From: Yponomeuta sedellus
Lineage: Eukaryota > Arthropoda > Insecta > Lepidoptera > Yponomeutidae
Direction: 5' to 3'
DNA: 64,000 nucleotides
NCBI GenBank assembly: GCA_934045075.1
Contig: OW203729.1
Span: 4,103,816 to 4,167,815 of the forward strand
The notes under the pieces were generated by a model that saw nothing but the letters and a program-made list of their open reading frames with translations, was not told the origin of the DNA and did not search any database. How positions within the stretch are numbered: position 1 is the first letter of the stretch; every line of letters begins with the position of its first letter. Position numbers and translations under genes: made by a program. Of this stretch, positions 10,253 to 20,480 are shown piece by piece.

Positions 10253-10808
10253 GTTTGTTAGTATTAAAGTTGTGAAAAATTTCTTCTGTAACGTATCAAT
10301 CATTGCATGCCAGCAGGATGTAGAGAGGCTCAACCCGTATTTTCGGTAAACGCATACGCGGACGGCGAGCCAGGAGAAAGTGTATTGCAATTTGCATCGT
10401 ATTAACTTTTTTAGCCTTTGAGTTATTGTCAAATTGCCCGCAGTGATTCGTTGGAAGTTGATTTTGTGATATTGAGCAAAATGTTTTCGTAATCGCCATT
10501 AATTTTTGGTACAGGCTCGGTAGTCCTTTCCTTTGCAAGAATTTAAACTGGAAACTAGAAGATGGAAATTTATTTCGATGTAATGAATTTACATTTTGTA
10601 AGCCATGAGCAAAACATAGAGATGCCTACTCCTCTTCTTAATTTAACATCGCAACTCTGTGCCTCAGTTTCACTTACAATATTTTCAGCCGACGGCACAG
10701 CAAACTTAAACAAAGAAATGATCACGCCTAAAACGATGGGATATATTTAATCCTACTAAATGAAACTACAATTATGAACTATTTCCACAAAAGAATTCTT
10801 AGACTAAC
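10253..10808. other. Unassigned sequence with one acceptor-like site
   Basis: No gene is recognised. ACTTACAATATTTTCAG ends at 10688 and is followed by 18 open codons to TAA; no matching partner exon can be shown. Confidence 0.4.
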
Positions 10809-11028
10809 AATATTACATACAAAAACCTATTTAGAGGCTAAAAATTCCACCCATGCCGGGATTCGAACCCGCGACCTCTGGCTATCCGTGCCAGCGCTCT
10901 TTCCAACTGAGCTAATGGGCGACTCACCGGCATCAGTGAAATTTCGAATCTCTTTACACTATTCTCTGTATTACGTACTTAGCACGGGTTAGTGCATTAA
11001 AAATAAAAATAGTATAATATTACATACA
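10809..11028 (-). mobile_element. SINE-A copy with 13-bp TSD
   Basis: AATATTACATACA occurs at 10809-10821 and 11016-11028. The minus-strand element has the family tail (ACTAACCCGTGCTAAG) at its 5' side, a shortened leader, a tRNA-like domain (TTAGCTCAGTTGG; GGGTTCGAATCCC) and ends AATAGGTTTT. Structurally it is the same form as the 4605-4882 copy, with an internal deletion. Confidence 0.85.
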
Positions 11029-11284
11029 GTTAAGACCACATGTGACTTTGGCTAGACGAGGTTATAGCAGAAGTAATCTTTGAAATAAAATTAACTAAGC
11101 TCTGGGTTCCAGAACTGTGGGTTGTATGTGCTGTAAGCAGCTATCCTGGGGGGGGGGGACGAAGCAGGCCAATAGGATATAAAGTTCAAGATAAACGAAA
11201 CATTACAGATCACCTCATGATATGCATTCCACTGAATCAAGACTATCAGCTATGTTTGATACACAAACAATTACTTAAAAGGAC

Positions 11285-11585
11285 ATAATGGGTGGCAAAA
11301 TTTTAAATCATAGGGTCCACTGCTCTAAGCGATCGTACCATACCTCCTACAAGCCTCCTAGCGACAACATCTCTGTTCCACATTTAGTCGAGCGGCCTTT
11401 AAACCAACCAGCTGCACTGAAAAATCAAGAACAACCCCTATGATTAGGAAGTACAAATCTTACAAGTTCATAATGGGTGGCAAAGCTTCAAATCTTCGGA
11501 ACCACTGCTCTTAGCGATCGTTTCACATCTACGGCCTCCCGTGTTCCACATTTTGTCGAGTGGCCGCCATTGGCCTTTAAAGTGA
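11285..11585. repeat. Diverged direct duplication of about 120 bp
   Basis: TAATGGGTGGCAAA, GCTCTAAGCGATCG and GTTCCACATTTAGTCGAG in 11285-11410 recur in order, with substitutions, at 11470-11585 (TAATGGGTGGCAAA, GCTCTTAGCGATCG, GTTCCACATTTTGTCGAG). The spacing is about 185 bp. The right copy lies in a GC-richer block that extends to about 11770. Neither copy is recognised as a gene. Confidence 0.65.
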
Positions 11586-11862
11586 GCAGCGGAGACGTCA
11601 GATTTGACAAACTGCCCCGGTTCGGGGAAGGCGGGGTACCCCGAATCCAGTCGAGGTGAAAGTCCGGAGCCCAAATGTCTGCCGGCCCTCGATCATCGCG
11701 GGCGTGATGGTGGCGTGCCGTCCCAATTACTTGGCAAGTAGGACGACGATACCACGAAAGGTTCACCCGCAGCAAACTTGGGAGTTTGGTTTCCTTCGTG
11801 CGAGTGAAATCGAACTTTCTTTCTATTGTAAGTATTTGCACTATTACTTGCTTCAGAACAGC

Positions 11863-11978
11863 AAATCTTCAGAGTGTAACAAAATATATCTACCCCAAAA
11901 CGGAGAGCAGACATATTTTGTTACACTGTGAAGATTTCCTCATAGTAAAAGTAATCAATACAAATTACTTTTACTATG
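11863..11978. repeat. Two adjacent hairpins
   Basis: Hairpin 1 has 25-nt arms at 11863-11887 and 11913-11937 with one mismatch and a 25-nt loop. Hairpin 2 follows at once: CATAGTAAAAGTAAT (11941-11955) pairs perfectly with 11964-11978 across an 8-nt loop. See findings. Confidence 0.85.
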
Positions 11979-12069
11979 GGGAAAGGTACGAATTAGCAAA
12001 AAATCAGCGGTTACATTTTGATGCCGTAGTTTTGGTACGGAACACCTGAGTTTTAGTATGGAACAGCTG

Positions 12070-12646
<577 letters not shown>

Positions 12647-12780
12647 ACAGTCACGTGCACTAACATGTACGCACTTCATTGCCTTGTCAAAGTCAAAATA
12701 GTCAATTTCTCATACAACAGGCTAGAAGGGGTTAATGTGACACAGTTCTAACATGTTTACATGTTAGTGCACATGACTGT
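12647..12780. mobile_element. Short MITE with 23-bp terminal inverted repeats
   Basis: ACAGTCACGTGCACTAACAT plus GTA at 12647-12669 is the reverse complement of 12758-12780 with one mismatch. The 134-bp element has no coding capacity. An internal palindrome, TAACATGTTTACATGTTA, lies at its right end. No TSD is evident. Confidence 0.75.
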
Positions 12781-15684
12781 GATAGGACATACTAGGAAGA
12801 CGCAGAATGACAATTCAGCTACATCCAACGACAGATAACAAAAGACCTCTTAAAGCTATAATGACTTTTACTGTTGAAACTGTATTTCTATGGCATTAAA
12901 TTACACTACAGAAAAATGAGTAGACAATAAGTAATTGCAGAGAAGAAGTCTAACGAATTTTGTTACTATGGCCTTATTGTGATGTCACTAATTCAATCTT
13001 CCTTGCAGACCTTCTATCCACATCATCCTGCTTTTATTATTCTTGCCCGACAATTCTGCAACTATTGAAAGAAGTTACGACGATGTTCCCCGGACAATAA
13101 TGCCCCAACATTACAAACTCGTGTTAATAAAAACACGTAAGAAGTCGAATGCTTTATGGTCTTCGATACATGTCGGTAATTATGCATTCATTATTCCTTA
13201 ATGCATGCTAATAAAAGACTCGATCGAAGGTACGAACGTACGAAGTAATTATTGACAACGCACAAATAGTGAGGTTAATTTTAGACGCATTGCTACAAAC
13301 AGAGAATAATGACATTGGTAAGATTGATGATTGAGAATGTGTAGCAGCTGGTGTTCAATAATAGGCCTAAATTGATAAGGAATTTTCTCTGTAACTGTAT
13401 TTTGAAGCTGCTACCAAATATAAAATAGCAACTGAAAGAAATAGACGATTACCAAGGTAGATAAAAGAAACAAACAAGTACAAATAAACATTAGAAACTA
13501 CAAGCTAGAACAAAACGTGAATCTGTCAGACGAGACTCGCACAAAACCCAATAGAGGTATCTTTAAGCCATTAGGACACCATTGTTAAAGATTAAGGTCT
13601 ATTGTTCTAAAGCACGGGGAGGAAGGAAGGATGTTCCACGTGGGCACACCTGTCCGTGATTAAACAATGACTTCGTAATTTGTGTAGTTGGTCAGGTCAA
13701 GGAAGATGGAAGATTATGTCAGAAGGGTGAGGTCAAGTTTAAGAAGTGTGAGTTTCATAATAATAGAACAGTAATGACTATCAACAATACATGTGGAGAA
13801 ATTATACGTGACGGATTATACGCTAAATATCAAGTTGTCAAGATAGAAAGAGATCGATAAGTTAACTCAGGAAATGTGCTAGTATTTCCAAATGCTCATT
13901 CATTTAAGTGACCATGGATTGAATAAAATGAGACAATCTTACTGAAGAAGCAATCACCATAAACCGAGGAAATTACAACAGATTTGAAAGCTAAAGCGCG
14001 GACAAAACAACTTGTCACATTGCGTTCGTCCATTAGCGAAGTAAGAGCAAATGGGTTAGCTAGCGAATCCCCAAGGACTGGGACCAATTATAGAGCACAA
14101 ATAAACACGACGACGAAGTAACAATTAATAGCAAATAGAAGGACCGGTCTCGATCGCCTCGAGTGTTTTAAATGGTAAATAAATAGTATATTTATTGGGT
14201 CGGTTTTCACAAGATACTACACCTTTAGTAAAGACTGAATTATTGTTCACGGTAAGCCTACTTCTTTATTGACTTCGTCCAATACTTGTGGTACTCCGTC
14301 CTGGATAGTAAACAACTAGGCATACTAATTGAAGCCCGGTCTCATGATTTTGTTCTAAACCATTACATAGATGTCTATTAGTATATTGATTGACCTGTAC
14401 GTCTGTTTTGTTTTAGTCTTGCGTCTCTGTTGGCCAATAAATTCGTAGTTTCATCGCGACCAGTGATTTCGTTTTATCGGCAATAATTCAAGGGCAATTC
14501 CATTGAGGCCGTATTATTTGCTCGTCTTTTTGTTGTATGTTGCCATTAAACACACTACTTCGAGATCGGTACTATTTTTGATCCTCTTTTTTGGATTCCT
14601 CGTGAAGATAGAAATAACGATCCTCGATTAACAGTATTTATCTAGTCTAGGTTTTTTAATTGAGTACATTTTTCTTTAGGATGTTGGTTATTAATTTTCT
14701 TACTGTATACATTTTGAGTTACCACAAGTTACCCGAATCTTTTAAAACTACGTATAACTGAAAATTCAAATTTCGATCTCGATTCGAGGAATCACACTCT
14801 TACTGCGACACGTGTGGTCCGTCACAAACAAGTCCTGCAGTCTACCGTTGTACATACAGCCTGTCACAGCGCCTGTACGTTCGAATGCCGCTCTTCCTGC
14901 AGCGCAACAAGAGTTGTTTGCACAACAGTTTCTAGACACTTTTTGGAGAAAAACCAACAGTGTGTAGAACCGCAAGACCGTCGTTAACCCGGCGCCCGCG
15001 CACACCATATGGCGGAAGTGGTTCGCATTCTAAACGCCCTTCGGAAACCGAATCCAAGTGGGTTACGAGTAGGTTAGAAAAATATTGGCGCTATGAGAGT
15101 TTGGCTTCTGGGAACAGATGGCTTTCTAGTCAAGAAGACGTAAGCCAACGGGCGAACAATGAAAAGTAGTGAACAAGGAATAGTGCAAGGAAACAGTCAA
15201 ACTCAACATTACCTGTTCACTAGTAAGTTTTTAATACAGTTGCTCAAAAAGTGGCTATTACAGGGACGTTTAGCGTGCGGGATGTGGGCTATTATACAGT
15301 CGTGCTTTTTTTACCTGTCCCGCACTCGTACGTTTTCTTTCCAACTGTCAAAATAATGTCTATTAAAAAGAAAAACCAACCATGAAGTTTTTACTAAAAA
15401 AAATCATAGAAGTTTTTATGAGCTACTAATTTGTTTCAATGTCAGATTTAATGATTTGATTGAATGAGTTAAGTTAGGTTTCATTTCATTACATCTCATT
15501 AAATTTCATTTTCAGTTCATATAAATAAAAAGATTCTACTGAAGACTTGGCTGTATGGGCATAGTTACCTTTGCTTTGAATGGGTGAAGAAAAAAAATCT
15601 CTGCTTATATTTTTTTACGGTTGGCGCCATTTTCCAAATATTTTTTCGTTATTAAATTGCTTATTTGTAGAACTGTAAAAGTCG
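12781..15684. other. Unassigned sequence
   Basis: About 2.9 kb without a recognisable gene or named repeat. Around 15260-15330 there is an imperfect inverted GTGCGGGA...TCCCGCAC pair that may be a degenerate MITE. Confidence 0.45.
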
Positions 15685-15790
15685 TTCATTACACGTGCGG
15701 AACCGTCATTGCAACTTGTTCCGACTGCAGGCTCGGGTAGACATTTGTCGGAACTCTTTGCAATGACAGCCTTTCCGCACTTGTAATGAA
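15685..15790. repeat. Imperfect long hairpin
   Basis: The left arm 15685-15725 (TTCATTACACGTGCGGAA, GTCATTGCAA, GTTCCGAC) pairs with the right arm 15747-15790 across a 21-nt spacer, with a few mismatches and a small internal asymmetry. This is the size range of a fold-back MITE core; a structured small-RNA precursor is possible but unsupported. Confidence 0.75.
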
Positions 15791-15800
15791 ATATACTATT

Positions 15801-16170
15801 GCAAGCGAACCCTATCGATACAGCAACAAATAGAAAATAAACACGTATGTAATTGGCTATAATTAGAAGCTTTGATAGAATGATGCTAAAAAGCAAATTA
15901 CTTACGACATAGACGAATAACATTCTCAATGTCAAAATTGAAAAAAATCCCCACGTAATTTAATTGAATGAGTGTACCAAAATAACAATACTACTTTACC
16001 AGAAATGAAGATTTCCAATTAGTAAGTCCACAAGCTAACCCTACCAATACTGCAACAAGCGTCTATTCACAAGTAATTGGCTACAATTACTAGCTTGACG
16101 GACTGATGCAAAAAAAAAACCAAATTACTCAACACCTCTTTCAGAAATCACTTCCTCGATGTCAAAATTC
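15801..16170. repeat. Diverged direct duplication of about 140 bp
   Basis: GCAAGCGAACCCTATCGATA, GTAATTGGCTATAATTAGAA, CAAATTACT and CAATGTCAAAATTG (15801-15940) recur as CACAAGCTAACCCTACCAAT, GTAATTGGCTACAATTACTA, CAAATTACT and CGATGTCAAAATTC (16030-16170). The offset is about 230 bp. Confidence 0.7.
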
Positions 16171-18018
16171 GTCAAATTCCGGGTCCAATCTAATCGTCAG
16201 CACCATCGAATGTGCCATTAACCGCCCATACACACTGACACACGCGGAAGGCCTTCGCGATTCTCCGCCGTGGGTTAGCCAAGCATTGGGGCATCAAATC
16301 GGTGCGACCTTCCTTCGTTTCTGTCATATTTCGCGACTGTTTGTCTGTTATATTAGTTTGAACTGTAAACTGAGCGTCTACTTGAGATAATATGCCGTCT
16401 TCGATTCGATTAGTTTGGCTATCGGCGGCAGACTTCGGCATAATCCCACCAAATTTGGTAAATCCAGACGTTTGCGAAAGCAATTTGTATGGAATTTTAG
16501 AGGATTGGAATCGTTCAGGATTTGGTGCGTGTAATACAGGGCACAATTATTTTAGTTGCAGTTCTTTGTGTACATCTAGAATAGGACTGAGAGTTATAGA
16601 TTACAACTCTACATAGTTATACAGATGTGAGCTCAGCCATTACTATCATAGCCAGGACATCTTAGTTAGGGGCCAGGATCTCGTTGGCAAACGTAGCGTA
16701 GGCAAACAAACCACGTCGCTGAATCGACGATCTGAGTCTATCTAGGACAGATTGCTGGAAGCGTTTGGATGAGGATGGCAGAGCATAAAAAGAAGTGGCC
16801 TTCAGTGAGGCCTATGGCCAACAGAGGACGTTTTGATAGCTGGCTGATTGATTGAAGTGTGTGTGTTCTCTGAAAGTAATTTTAGGAATGTGGTGTTAAT
16901 CTGCATCAAATATCACTACTGAATCAAGTATCGCACAGATTGTATTCGCTAAACTATTAGAAAGTATTACTGATTTTACCTACCTCTGTTCCATTGTCTG
17001 TCTATCAAAATACCTGGACCAAATAAATGAGATTCGCAGGTCCGGAGTAGGCTCTGAAGTGGAGGCTATCATTGAAGTCCCAAATTGAGGTTAACGTTAG
17101 AGTTGACGATGATTAGGTCATCATCGAATAGGCTGAGGACTGTTTTGGCTGATTTACGACTTGTACTGACGGCCAATAATTGTATTGTAAATGGAATGAG
17201 TCAAGTAGTGAATGAAGGAAAACGCGTTTTACGTAATATTATAATCGTGATGCGGGAACTGCAGTGCCCTAGTCCAATTTTTGTGTATTGATGTTTGTTC
17301 TCGGAACTCAATAAAGCTAATCATACGAATTTTGCGCTAAATCCGGAACAAATTGAGTCGTGTCAAACGCGAATATGAGTCGAATTAGCTTTACAATGTT
17401 TTTCAATAGGTGCCCCAATATTGTAGCAGAAATGGTGGTCCAAAAGGTCATATCTGATTTGACTCAATCTAGGACATGCTTACACTTTGTCCTCGCAATA
17501 TGTATTTAATTTTACAGCCTTTTTACTTCATCCAAATTAAGTGTCTTAAGGCAAATTTCGGGATTGAGATTTTCGCTAAATGTAGTGCTGTCTCTTCAAA
17601 TTTCTCAGAAAAGAGTGCGACAGAACGTTACCTAAATATATACTTAGTGAAATTCTCAATTTAGAAACCGGCCCTTTTAAATACTGTGGTATTACATGCA
17701 CCACTTATTAGACTTTTTATTTCGTCCAAATTGGGTGTCCTGCCAGGGTTTGTGGCATTACATGCACAACTTATCAAAGTGGAGCTATTACATATCTTGA
17801 CTTGGCTGCATGGTAATAACGTAGATTCTGTTCGACAAACGTTGTCTTAGATTAGATTAGAAAATTCTTTATTGCACAATAAGCATATTTGTACAAAGGC
17901 GAGCTTAATACTAATGAGTATTTTCTTCCAGCTAACCTTGGGTTATATGATAACTATATGTTATATGTTATACTTGGTTGATCCTTTCGTATTGACCACT
18001 TTTATATTAATCACAACA
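16171..18018. other. Unassigned sequence
   Basis: No gene is recognised. A motif typical of lepidopteran retroelement ends, TTAGAAAATTCTTTATTGCA, lies at about 17857-17876; relatives are at 26695 and 29543. Confidence 0.45.
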
Positions 18019-18220
18019 TCACACTAATATTACAAAGGGGAAAGATTGTTAATTCTCCACTTCTAAACGGCTGGAGTGATTATAATAAAATTCGGTATGG
18101 AGGTAGCTGACACCCTGGATTACGCCTAGGCTACGTTTTACTGCGAAAAATATATTTTACTATTAATACACAATTTATTTCTTCTAATAAACCGCGGGTA
18201 ACACCGCGGGGCACAGCTAG
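18019..18220 (+). mobile_element. Short non-autonomous Helitron
   Basis: It starts TCACACTAATATTACAAAGG after a host A and ends GGGGCACAGCTAG before a host T. The 3' hairpin is the pair CCGCGG at 18192-18197 and 18204-18209, eight nucleotides before CTAG-T, a classic Helitron terminus. At about 202 bp it has no coding capacity. The 3' half is shared with 3040-3188. Confidence 0.8.
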
Positions 18221-18787
18221 TACCATGACGAATTGCGAATAAATTGAATAACATATTTCGCTGTCAGTTCGCAAAACAGTTCCGTTCGATGTTTATAAAA
18301 TCAAAGATTAATTTCCTTGCAGTTTCACGAAGCTGTTGATTTTGGGAATTAATAAAAATAATATTTACACTACGTAAAGCATTAAGGAACGTTCTCTTCG
18401 AATTTTTCGGGGAACCAGGTGCAATGACCTCAAGAATTGTTTATAATTTAAGTTGGTCTGGTGGATAAATGAATGGAGTTTACATTAAGAGGTAACAAAT
18501 CCCGAGTGAAAGAAAACGGATGGATCAGAATGTCGTAATTTAACAAAACCACAGCCAAAAAACATTAAAATTCTTCACAAAGCACAATAACTCACGTAAG
18601 TAATGTAAACAAACATCACATGAGCACAACACATTATGTTTGCAATCAGCCATCGATAGCACGTGACATGACTCATAGGCTGTTACGTAGGATTCCGCAA
18701 ACAATTCCGATGTTTACTTCAATATACTCGTATTATTCGACAATTTCTTTAGTTGTACAACCAGAAATAAAACCTGTACCATATCAG
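18221..18787. other. Unassigned sequence
   Basis: No gene or known repeat is recognised. Confidence 0.5.
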
Positions 18788-18935
18788 AGCCCTTTATGGG
18801 CCGCCTGATAACTTCTGTCAGTAAAGCCCGCCACTGTCTTACAATACTCCACCCACCCGGAATTGGCCCTCGTGGTGGAGTATGGCCTAACCTTCCTGCG
18901 ATGGAGAAAGAGACTGGTGCCCCAGAAGTAGAGCC
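18788..18935 (-). repeat. B-type dispersed repeat
   Basis: On the minus strand: CAGTCTCTTTCTCCATCGCA, GGCCAATTCCGGGTGGGTGG, TAAGACAGTGGCGGGCTTTA, ACAGAAGTTATCAGGCGGCC. The same order occurs at 23795, 40208 and 42963 (CACTGCTGGGGCACGGGTCT, TTCCTGCATCG, AAGTCCGGGTTGG, AGAAGTTATCAAGCCGCCCA). It is non-coding and probably a SINE or MITE family of Lepidoptera. Confidence 0.65.
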
Positions 18936-19304
18936 AAACAGAGAGTTGATACAATGATGAGAGTTCTAATTTCTTGTACTTTCTTTGCAAAACCAAATCA
19001 GGGCATGAATCCATGATTCGGAGCGAGGGACCTCTCGATCACCATCTCCTAAATTATTTGAGTAAAACATAACACAACCTGAACTCACGCCTGTGCCCCG
19101 AAGGAATGGACAGAGACCAGAGTTTAGTAACTAAAATACGCGATGCAATATTTTATTTTTGGGGTTATTCAAGCACTATCACACTGTCGATTTGCGAGCG
19201 ATTTGAACAGCGGATTTCGGTTTTGCTTATTTCTGGTTGCAACAAGGACGGAGGTGTCTGGATAGTGATTAGGCACATATAGTTTATTTTTTCCCTTACT
19301 TGTT

Positions 19305-19500
19305 AATTTTAGTAAACAAGATTCTACCAGGAAAGGACGACCTTCTTAGTCGAAAACTGCAATATTCCCATAAATGAAGTACAGTCGGGGACACTATTTT
19401 ATTTAGATCACGCTCTGCTAATTTCATATACAAAGTTCATGAAATTGGGTGAAAATATGCAGTTCTGGCATAAATTGTCAATGTTGATGTTAGAATCATG
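19305..19500 (+). repeat. Dispersed repeat shared with 39868-40094
   Basis: AAGATTCTACCAGG, AACTGCAATATTCCCATAAA, TGAAGTA, AAGTTCATGAA and ATGTTAGAATCATG align in order with AAGATTCTACACTT, AACTGCCATATTTCCATAAA, TGAAGTA, TAGTTCATGAA and GGTTAGAATGTTG near 39.9 kb. In both places GTTTACTAAATTGGAC follows. The identity is unknown. Confidence 0.65.
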
Positions 19501-19784
19501 TTTACTAAATTGGACGAGTAAGGATAAATAGACTGTAGTCAGTCATAGACGTTTACAGCGCGGGTTTAAATTCGAAAATCAAACGACCACTTCATACTAT
19601 CGAGGACAGTAATAACTAAAATGATTTGCGGGTATTGTAGTGTTTACTAAATTGGACGAGTAAGGATAAATAGACTGTAGTCAGTCATAGACGTTTACAG
19701 CGCGGGTTTAAATTCGAAAATCAAACGACCACTTCATAGTATCGAGGACAGTAATAACTAAAATTATTTGCGGGTATTGTAGTG
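19501..19784 (+). repeat. Two-copy 142-bp tandem duplication
   Basis: 19501-19642 and 19643-19784 differ at only two positions that I can find (C/G in CATACTATCG versus CATAGTATCG; G/T in AAAATGATTT versus AAAATTATTT). It contains TAAATAGACTGTAGTCAGTC and CAGCGCGGGTTTAAATTCG. The single-copy relative at 40056 shows that only the first ~45 bp belong to the dispersed repeat. Confidence 0.9.
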
Positions 19785-20014
19785 CCTAATTCACTTGCTA
19801 GGACAAAGAAACACACGTCACTTAGTAAACAAAGACTGAATAGGAACATTACAGGTACATGCTAGAAACATACAAGAGAATTGTTGAGCATAAAGAAAAA
19901 CAATGTAACGCCTGAGTAGAAATAGTAATTAGTGCTGTAGAATTGTGGGACAAATTTACAGCAAGATTTAGGCAGGCAAAGGTTAAACCATCCTTGATGG
20001 GGCATTGTTTATGA

Positions 20015-20131
20015 TTCAACAGTAAGATCCCTAAAGATATAATAAGTTTGCGAGAAGCGCGGATCAAAAAGTGTCTTAAGAGCACTTTGTTCCAAAACAT
20101 TGAAGATTATTTATATGACAAAGATGTCTAG
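20015..20131 (+). pseudogene. Non-LTR retrotransposon RT C-terminal remnant
   Basis: The frame reads FNSKIPKDIISL, REARIKKCLKSTLFQ, NIEDYLYDKDV, stop (38 codons). This matches the known C-terminal ending of Jockey-like reverse transcriptase ORFs in Lepidoptera (pattern F-N-x-I-P-x-x-I ... F-K-x-x-L ... Y-Y-x-x-x-D-Y-L-x-D). Upstream there is an in-frame stop at 20012-20014 and no recognisable RT catalytic core, so this is a 5'-truncated dead copy. The element is seen only by its last domain; the clade is inferred. Confidence 0.6.
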
Positions 20132-20408
20132 ATTTAAAGCCAGTTCAGTGCATGAACTGGATTCCTGTCAGTTTATTTAATCTGTGGCAACGTTTTTAAA
20201 CCAGAGCCTCTGAGGAGTGGTTAGGAGGAAGCGTGACTTTATTACGCCGTAAATATTTACTCTCACACAATGATTTAACTCGACAGCATACAAAAAACAC
20301 AGATTAGTACATTTGTTTTTCGTTTTTAGTGTCGTAAATCCTTCGGATAGGCTTGGTGAAAACTGATGGGTATCGTTACTGGGGTAATATGAGCCCTATA
20401 TTGTTGAT

Positions 20409-20480
20409 ATCAACCCTTGTATGCCAAGCCCATAGTGCTGGGGCTCGGTTCTCTTCCTGCAACGCAGAAAGGTGGACGGG
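20409..20480 (+). repeat. B-type repeat fragment
   Basis: ATCAACCCTTGTATG, AGTGCTGGGGCTCGGTTCTC and TTCCTGCAACGCAGAAAGG match the 5' part of the B-type repeat (40208, 42963). Confidence 0.65.

Noticed and set aside
13291..13323. 33-nt microexon between TTAATTTTAG and GTAAGA
   Set aside because: The acceptor tract is short and the donor weaker than at 35247; this level of match is expected by chance.
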